In this document: piece after piece, positions 60,386-64,000 of the stretch
Numbering within the stretch: position 1 is the first letter of the stretch
Layout: the number at the start of each line of letters is the position of its first letter
Assembly: GCA_945860295.1 (NCBI GenBank)
Contig: CAMAQH010000004.1
Location: 1 to 64,000 of the forward strand
DNA: 64,000 nucleotides
Reading direction: 5' to 3'
DNA from: Prosthecobacter debontii
GTDB lineage: Bacteria; Verrucomicrobiota; Verrucomicrobiia; Verrucomicrobiales; Verrucomicrobiaceae
Position numbers and translations under genes: made by a program
The notes under the pieces: generated by a model
Database searches by the model: none
Told to the model about the DNA's origin: nothing
Seen by the model: the letters and a program-made list of their open reading frames with translations, nothing else

Positions 60386-60976
60386 TCAGGCCAGACGCGG
60401 CTTGATCAGTGTCTCTAAACGGTTCACGCCACGGCGGATACGAGCTTTCACCGTACCCAGGGGCTCGCGCAGACGCTCGGCCACTTCGGCTTGAGTGAGA
60501 CCGCTGAAGTAAGCGAGTTGAATGGCCTCTCTTTGATCGGGATTGAGCTTCTCAACGGCACGCATGACGATCCCGTCCCGCTCTTTGCTTTCAAGAATGT
60601 CGTGGGCAGATTCATCGAACTCAGGCTGCACGTTTTTGTTCTCCACTTCAAAGTCGCCATTCAGACGTGACCGGCGTTGTTTGGATCGGATGCGGTCGAT
60701 GGCGCGATTGCGGGCCATCGTGGTCAGCCAGGTGAGCGGCTTGCCTTTACGCGGCTCATAGAGGTGGGCTTTGTTCCAGAGTTGCACGAGCACCTCCTGC
60801 ATCACGTCCTCCGTGTCGTGGTGGTCATTCAAGACATTGGAGATGGAGGCAAAGACCAGCCCCGAGTACTTCTTGTAAAAAGTCTGGTAAGCGGTCGAAT
60901 CTCTCTCCGCGATGCGTTGCATCAGGCGGGTGTCTTCTTCCACTTGGCTATCAATCACGGTTTCAATCTGAGTCAT
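60386..60976 (-). CDS. RNA polymerase sigma factor, ECF-like
   Basis: A 196-residue sigma-70 family protein with region 2 (SGLVFASISNVLNDHHDTED, then VMQEVLVQLWNKA; region 2.4 is WLTTMARNRAIDRIRSKQRR) and region 4 (LNPDQREAIQLAYFSGLTQA; LREPLGTVKARIRRGVNRLE). No anti-sigma gene lies beside it here. It resembles the SigK-like ECF group. The ATG at 60976 (MTQIETVIDSQ) is the likely start; the frame extends to 61009. Whether it reads the four conserved elements in the accessory block is unknown. Confidence 0.87.
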   Translation of the reverse strand: MTQIETVIDSQVEEDTRLMQRIAERDSTAYQTFYKKYSGLVFASISNVLNDHHDTEDVMQEVLVQLWNKAHLYEPRKGKPLTWLTTMARNRAIDRIRSKQRRSRLNGDFEVENKNVQPEFDESAHDILESKERDGIVMRAVEKLNPDQREAIQLAYFSGLTQAEVAERLREPLGTVKARIRRGVNRLETLIKPRLA

Positions 60977-61014
60977 GGCGATGGGGACGTTAAAGTTATA
61001 CAAAACCAATTCCT

Positions 61015-61068
61015 AACTGAGACAAAACAACGGTGGTTTACCGCCTTTGTCAAAGTTTTGTCTCAGTT
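61015..61068 (-). promoter_or_regulatory. 14-bp perfect inverted repeat upstream of the sigma factor gene
   Basis: AACTGAGACAAAAC (61015-61028) and its exact complement (61055-61068) enclose a 26-nt loop. The element lies between the stop codon of the secreted Idh-like gene (61067-61069) and the sigma factor start (39 nt away). It may be a processing or attenuation hairpin, or an operator for the sigma gene. It lacks a proper T-run for a canonical terminator. Confidence 0.6.
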
Positions 61069-62152
61069 ATTTGTCTAACTTCTTCGCCTTCTCGCTCTTC
61101 ACCTCTTTGGGTGCAGGCGGAGTCACTACCGGCAGCCAAGCCTCTGGCGCACCAGCTTTTGACAGCACATCACGCAGTAGGATCAGCTTCCCCGACTGCT
61201 TTTTACTCTCCTGTGCTGCTTCCATGAAGGCGTAGATCTCCAGCGTCTGCTTGGCTGTGACCGGAGCCTGTTTGGTCTGGAAGAACTTCACGATTTCACG
61301 CAGCAGTGGGGTGTAGTCGCCTTGGTTCTTTTGCTCGGTGATCGCCTCCTGACCAAAGCGGATCAATTTATAATCGGTGGAACCCATCGGCAGCGTGTGC
61401 AGGGCATGGACGGTGCCAAGTCGTCCGCGTTCCCAAATGCCAGTCACCACCGAGGTGTCAGGAACGGATGTGCGCTCGACGCTTTGGCAGCCGGAACCCA
61501 TGACGGTGAAGAGCGCTTCGACGGAATGAATGCCATAAAAGAAAAGGTCGGGATGAAAGGGTAGCTCGGGGGCAGGACCATAGACAAGGGTCGAGCGGGC
61601 AGGGAGTTTGTCTGAGGTCGCTACTTCGACAACTCCCGGCCACCAGCGTGTGGCAGAGGAGCTGAAAAAGGGCACTTTTGCCCCTTCCGCGAGTTTGAAT
61701 ATCTCGACCGCGTCCTTCAGGCTGGCCGCGACCGGTTTGTCGAGAAAGAAGGGCTTGCCAGAAGCGATGACGTCCTTCGCTTGATCCAAATGGGGGCGGC
61801 CATCCACGCTCAAGATCATGACTGCATCAACGGCAGTGCAGACCTCTGGGATGGAGGCCATGATCTTCACCCCATATTTATCCCGCAGAATCGCCGTGAA
61901 GCCTGCCACCCGAGTGGCGCTTTCCGGTAGGTCGGGACTGCCGCCAGCAAAAGCGGCTACCACGCGCGCTCCTGGGATATGATTTGGATTGGCCGGGTCA
62001 TTCAGCCGCAGCGTGAACTGCTCGGAGTGTGAGGAATCCAGACCGATGATGCCGATGCGGAGATTGTCAGCCATAGCAAGTGATGGGAGCAGGCCAACGA
62101 GCGCGACGGATGCGATGCGCTGATGCCAAGGTTTTAAAATCCCATTCGACAT
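61067..62152 (-). CDS. Secreted Gfo/Idh/MocA-family oxidoreductase
   Basis: A 361-residue Gfo/Idh/MocA protein carrying a signal peptide (RIASVALVGLLPSLAMA), unusual for an NAD(P)-dependent family but common in Planctomycetes and Verrucomicrobia. The Rossmann start is LRIGIIGLDSSHSEQF, and DAVMILSVDGRPHLDQAKDV and GKPFFLDKPVAASLKDAVEI follow; the EKP lysine motif reads DKP here. The C-terminal tail (PAPKEVKSEKAKKLDK) is charged. The periplasmic substrate is probably a sugar or inositol derivative; unknown. Its start lies 6 nt downstream of the M29 peptidase stop. Confidence 0.82.
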   Translation of the reverse strand: MSNGILKPWHQRIASVALVGLLPSLAMADNLRIGIIGLDSSHSEQFTLRLNDPANPNHIPGARVVAAFAGGSPDLPESATRVAGFTAILRDKYGVKIMASIPEVCTAVDAVMILSVDGRPHLDQAKDVIASGKPFFLDKPVAASLKDAVEIFKLAEGAKVPFFSSSATRWWPGVVEVATSDKLPARSTLVYGPAPELPFHPDLFFYGIHSVEALFTVMGSGCQSVERTSVPDTSVVTGIWERGRLGTVHALHTLPMGSTDYKLIRFGQEAITEQKNQGDYTPLLREIVKFFQTKQAPVTAKQTLEIYAFMEAAQESKKQSGKLILLRDVLSKAGAPEAWLPVVTPPAPKEVKSEKAKKLDK

Positions 62153-62158
62153 GTGGGT

Positions 62159-63256
62159 TTAGTTCAGCGGCTTGAGTTCAGGCAGCAGAAATTTGCCATC
62201 CTTGCGGATCAGCACGCCATCGAACCAGATCTCACCACCGCCATAGTCAGGGCGCTGGATGTTGACGAGATCCCAGTGCACCTGGCTGCGATTGCCATTG
62301 TCGGCCACGCCTTCATAAGCCTGCCCCGGCGTGAAGTGGAAGCTGCCTCCGATCTTTTCATCAAAGAGGATGTCGCGCATCGGCTCCTTGATTTCACGAT
62401 TAAAGCCGATGGCGAACTCGCCGATGAAGCGCGCACCCTCGTCACTGTCGAAAATTTTATTGATCGCTTCTGTGTTGTTGGCCGAGGCCTTCACGATCTT
62501 ACCTTTGGAAAATTCCAGCTTCACCGAGTCAAAGGCGATGCCTTGGTAAATGGTCGGCGCATTGTAGCTAATGACACCTTCCACGCTGTCCTTCACTGGC
62601 GCGCTGAAGACCTCGCCATCGGGGATGTTGTGCCGCCCGCCGCAGACGACTGCTTTCAGGCCTTTGAGGCTGAAGCGCAGATCCGTACCAGGACCTTTGA
62701 TGTGGACGTCTTTCGCCTTATCCATCAGCTTCTTGAGCACATTCATCGCAGGGATGAGCGCCGCGTAATCGAGCAGGCAGACCTTGAAATAGAAATCCTC
62801 AAACGCCTGCGTGCTCATGCCCGCCTGCTGCGCCATTGCAGATGTCGGCCAGCGCAGCACACACCAGCGCGTGTTGTTCACTCGCTCATTTTGCAGCGGG
62901 CGCAGTTTCGCCATGACCATCTTCATTTTCTCAGCGGGAACGTCACTGTTTTCGGTGATGTTGTTGCTGCCTCTAATGGCCAGGTAGCAGTCCATCTTCT
63001 TCATCAGCTCGAGCTGATATTCTCCCATGAGGCCGTACTGCTCTTCATCCCCATGCAGCATCAGTTCACGAGTCACCGTGGTGTCATGCAGCTGCACAAA
63101 AGGTCGCGCTTTGGCGGCCACCACCGCACGAATCAAAGCCTGGGCGACATAGCCGGGCACATCATAACAATCGATCCAAACAAAATCCCCCTTCTTCACT
63201 TGGGTGGAGTAACGGACAAGCTGCGTGGCGAGTTGGTCAATGCGAGGATCGTGCAT
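62159..63256 (-). CDS. M29-family aminopeptidase
   Basis: A 365-residue thermophilic-type (M29) metallo-aminopeptidase, cytoplasmic. Family blocks: DQLATQLVRYSTQVKKGDFV, then the C-terminal metal-site region with IGEFAIGFNREIKEPMRDIL, the KIGGSFHFTPGQAYEGV stretch and RSQVHWDLVNIQRPDYGGGE, which supply the Glu, His and Asp ligands. It acts on short peptides. It is on the same strand as, and directly upstream of, the Gfo/Idh/MocA gene. Confidence 0.88.
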   Translation of the reverse strand: MHDPRIDQLATQLVRYSTQVKKGDFVWIDCYDVPGYVAQALIRAVVAAKARPFVQLHDTTVTRELMLHGDEEQYGLMGEYQLELMKKMDCYLAIRGSNNITENSDVPAEKMKMVMAKLRPLQNERVNNTRWCVLRWPTSAMAQQAGMSTQAFEDFYFKVCLLDYAALIPAMNVLKKLMDKAKDVHIKGPGTDLRFSLKGLKAVVCGGRHNIPDGEVFSAPVKDSVEGVISYNAPTIYQGIAFDSVKLEFSKGKIVKASANNTEAINKIFDSDEGARFIGEFAIGFNREIKEPMRDILFDEKIGGSFHFTPGQAYEGVADNGNRSQVHWDLVNIQRPDYGGGEIWFDGVLIRKDGKFLLPELKPLN

Positions 63257-63321
63257 GACCGCTTATAAACGAGCGCGGAGCCATGCCGCAAACATGTTTT
63301 TCGCTGAGATGTGCTTTCCTT

Positions 63322-64000
63322 TTAGCGTCCGCGCTTCAAGCCCGCCACCAGCTTCTCTCCTGCCGCGTGCAGCGTCTCTTCTTTTTTGGCAAAGTGAAAG
63401 CGGATGTAGCGGTGCTCGGGCTCGCGGAAAAAGCTACTGCCGGGCACGCCCGTAATGCCGACTTCACGGGTCATCCACTCTGCCGCTTCGGTGTCGGTTT
63501 TGAAGCCGAGAGATGAGATGTCCAGCAGCGTGTAATAGGCACCCTGCGGATCGGTGAAGGGCAGGCCGATCTGGCGCAGGTAGTCGAGAAACACATCCCT
63601 CTTCCGGTCATAGAGACGCTGGAGATCGGTGTAGTAACTGTCGGGAAACTCCAGCGCGGTGACAGCGGCTTCCTGCAAAGGCGCGGCGGCTCCGACGGTC
63701 AGGAAGTCATGCACCTTGCGCGCTCTTGAAATCAAATGCTCCGGCGCGATCACATGCCCGAGCCGCCAACCCGTGATCGAGTACGTTTTTGAAAGCGAGC
63801 CGCAACTCAGCGTGCGCTCCCACATGCCGGGCAGCGTGGCGAAGTAGGTGTGCTGATGCGGCGCATAGACAATGTGCTCATACACCTCATCCATCAGCAC
63901 GAAGGCATCAAACTCCTCCGCCAGTCCGGCGATGAAAAGTAGCTCTTCGCGCGTGAAAACTTTACCACTCGGATTCGCCGGATTGCAAATCACGATCGCT
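63322..64000 (-). CDS. Class I/II pyridoxal-phosphate aminotransferase (N-terminal part outside window)
   Basis: The visible 226 residues are the C-terminal part of a fold-type I aminotransferase. VICNPANPSGKVFTREEL is the PLP-site NPxNPTG block, VLMDEVYEHIVYA holds the Asp that contacts the pyridine N, and GSLSKTYSITGWRLGHVIAP carries the Schiff-base lysine (SLSKT). The terminal RYIRFHFAKKEETLHAAGEK holds the carboxylate-binding Arg. It may be an aspartate or aromatic aminotransferase or a kynurenine-type enzyme; the substrate is undecided. The start codon lies beyond 64000. Confidence 0.88.
   Translation of the reverse strand, partial: AIVICNPANPSGKVFTREELLFIAGLAEEFDAFVLMDEVYEHIVYAPHQHTYFATLPGMWERTLSCGSLSKTYSITGWRLGHVIAPEHLISRARKVHDFLTVGAAAPLQEAAVTALEFPDSYYTDLQRLYDRKRDVFLDYLRQIGLPFTDPQGAYYTLLDISSLGFKTDTEAAEWMTREVGITGVPGSSFFREPEHRYIRFHFAKKEETLHAAGEKLVAGLKRGR

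Noticed and set aside
1-64000. tRNA, rRNA or CRISPR array
   Set aside because: I saw no regularly spaced repeat arrays and no cloverleaf-type T-loop sequence outside coding genes. This was by eye, so a tRNA scan would be the decisive test.

Overview
The window reads as chromosomal DNA from a Verrucomicrobia member, most likely of the Verrucomicrobiales (inference). The basis is the density of PSCyt1/DUF1549/DUF1553 and DUF1501 proteins, which are typical of the Planctomycetes-Verrucomicrobia group, together with GC-rich coding sequence, Gram-negative LPS heptose genes and ordinary bacterial housekeeping genes. I see no rRNA, tRNA, CRISPR array, prophage or intact insertion sequence.

Layout. 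1-8020 (minus strand): a broken cytochrome c gene, cysI, then an LPS/heptose cluster (frameshifted heparinase-like gene, gmhA, a glycosyltransferase remnant, a heptose-7-phosphate kinase) and a DAHP synthase. 8325-13836: kup, pgk-tpiA with a strong terminator, fabZ, plsC. 13837-14398: non-coding DNA with a transposase C-terminal remnant. 14411-45443: a 31 kb accessory block holding five large secreted PSD1-type (DUF1549/DUF1553) proteins with c-type heme motifs and four Tat-exported DUF1501 proteins. These are interleaved with two FAD-dependent oxidoreductases, an SDR, a sugar isomerase/epimerase-like TIM barrel, an alpha/beta hydrolase, a beta-helix protein and a heme-motif alpha-toroid protein. 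A PIN/Phd-type toxin-antitoxin pair sits between one PSD1 gene and its DUF1501 partner, and a nucleotidyltransferase with a small partner gene lies near the 3' end. 45699-64000: mostly housekeeping genes, namely a glycosyltransferase, an RluA-type pseudouridine synthase, an EVE protein, RecQ, OpcA-like, a sodium/solute symporter, an orphan ZnuA, a PQQ-propeller protein, a membrane protein, two HAD phosphatases, Fur, a TIGR01777 epimerase, an ECF-type sigma factor, a secreted Gfo/Idh/MocA protein, an M29 aminopeptidase and a partial aminotransferase.

The most notable new observation is a conserved element of about 50 nt (fixed blocks CGCATTTCRCACA, CTTTGTCGTGG and a terminal CGTTAT-like hexamer, spacing 49-50 nt). 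It occurs four times in the accessory block, each time just upstream of a transcription unit: the SDR operon, the Tat-FAD oxidoreductase, a PSD1-DUF1501 pair and the beta-helix gene. This suggests one regulator or sigma factor controls these units together as a periplasmic oxidative, probably carbohydrate-related, system. The function of that system is inference.

A second theme is recent gene decay. Four genes carry clean single lesions visible in the DNA: an in-frame TAA between signal peptide and heme domain (cytochrome c), a 10-bp tandem duplication (heparinase-like), an internal in-frame deletion (glycosyltransferase) and an in-frame TGA (GNAT acetyltransferase).
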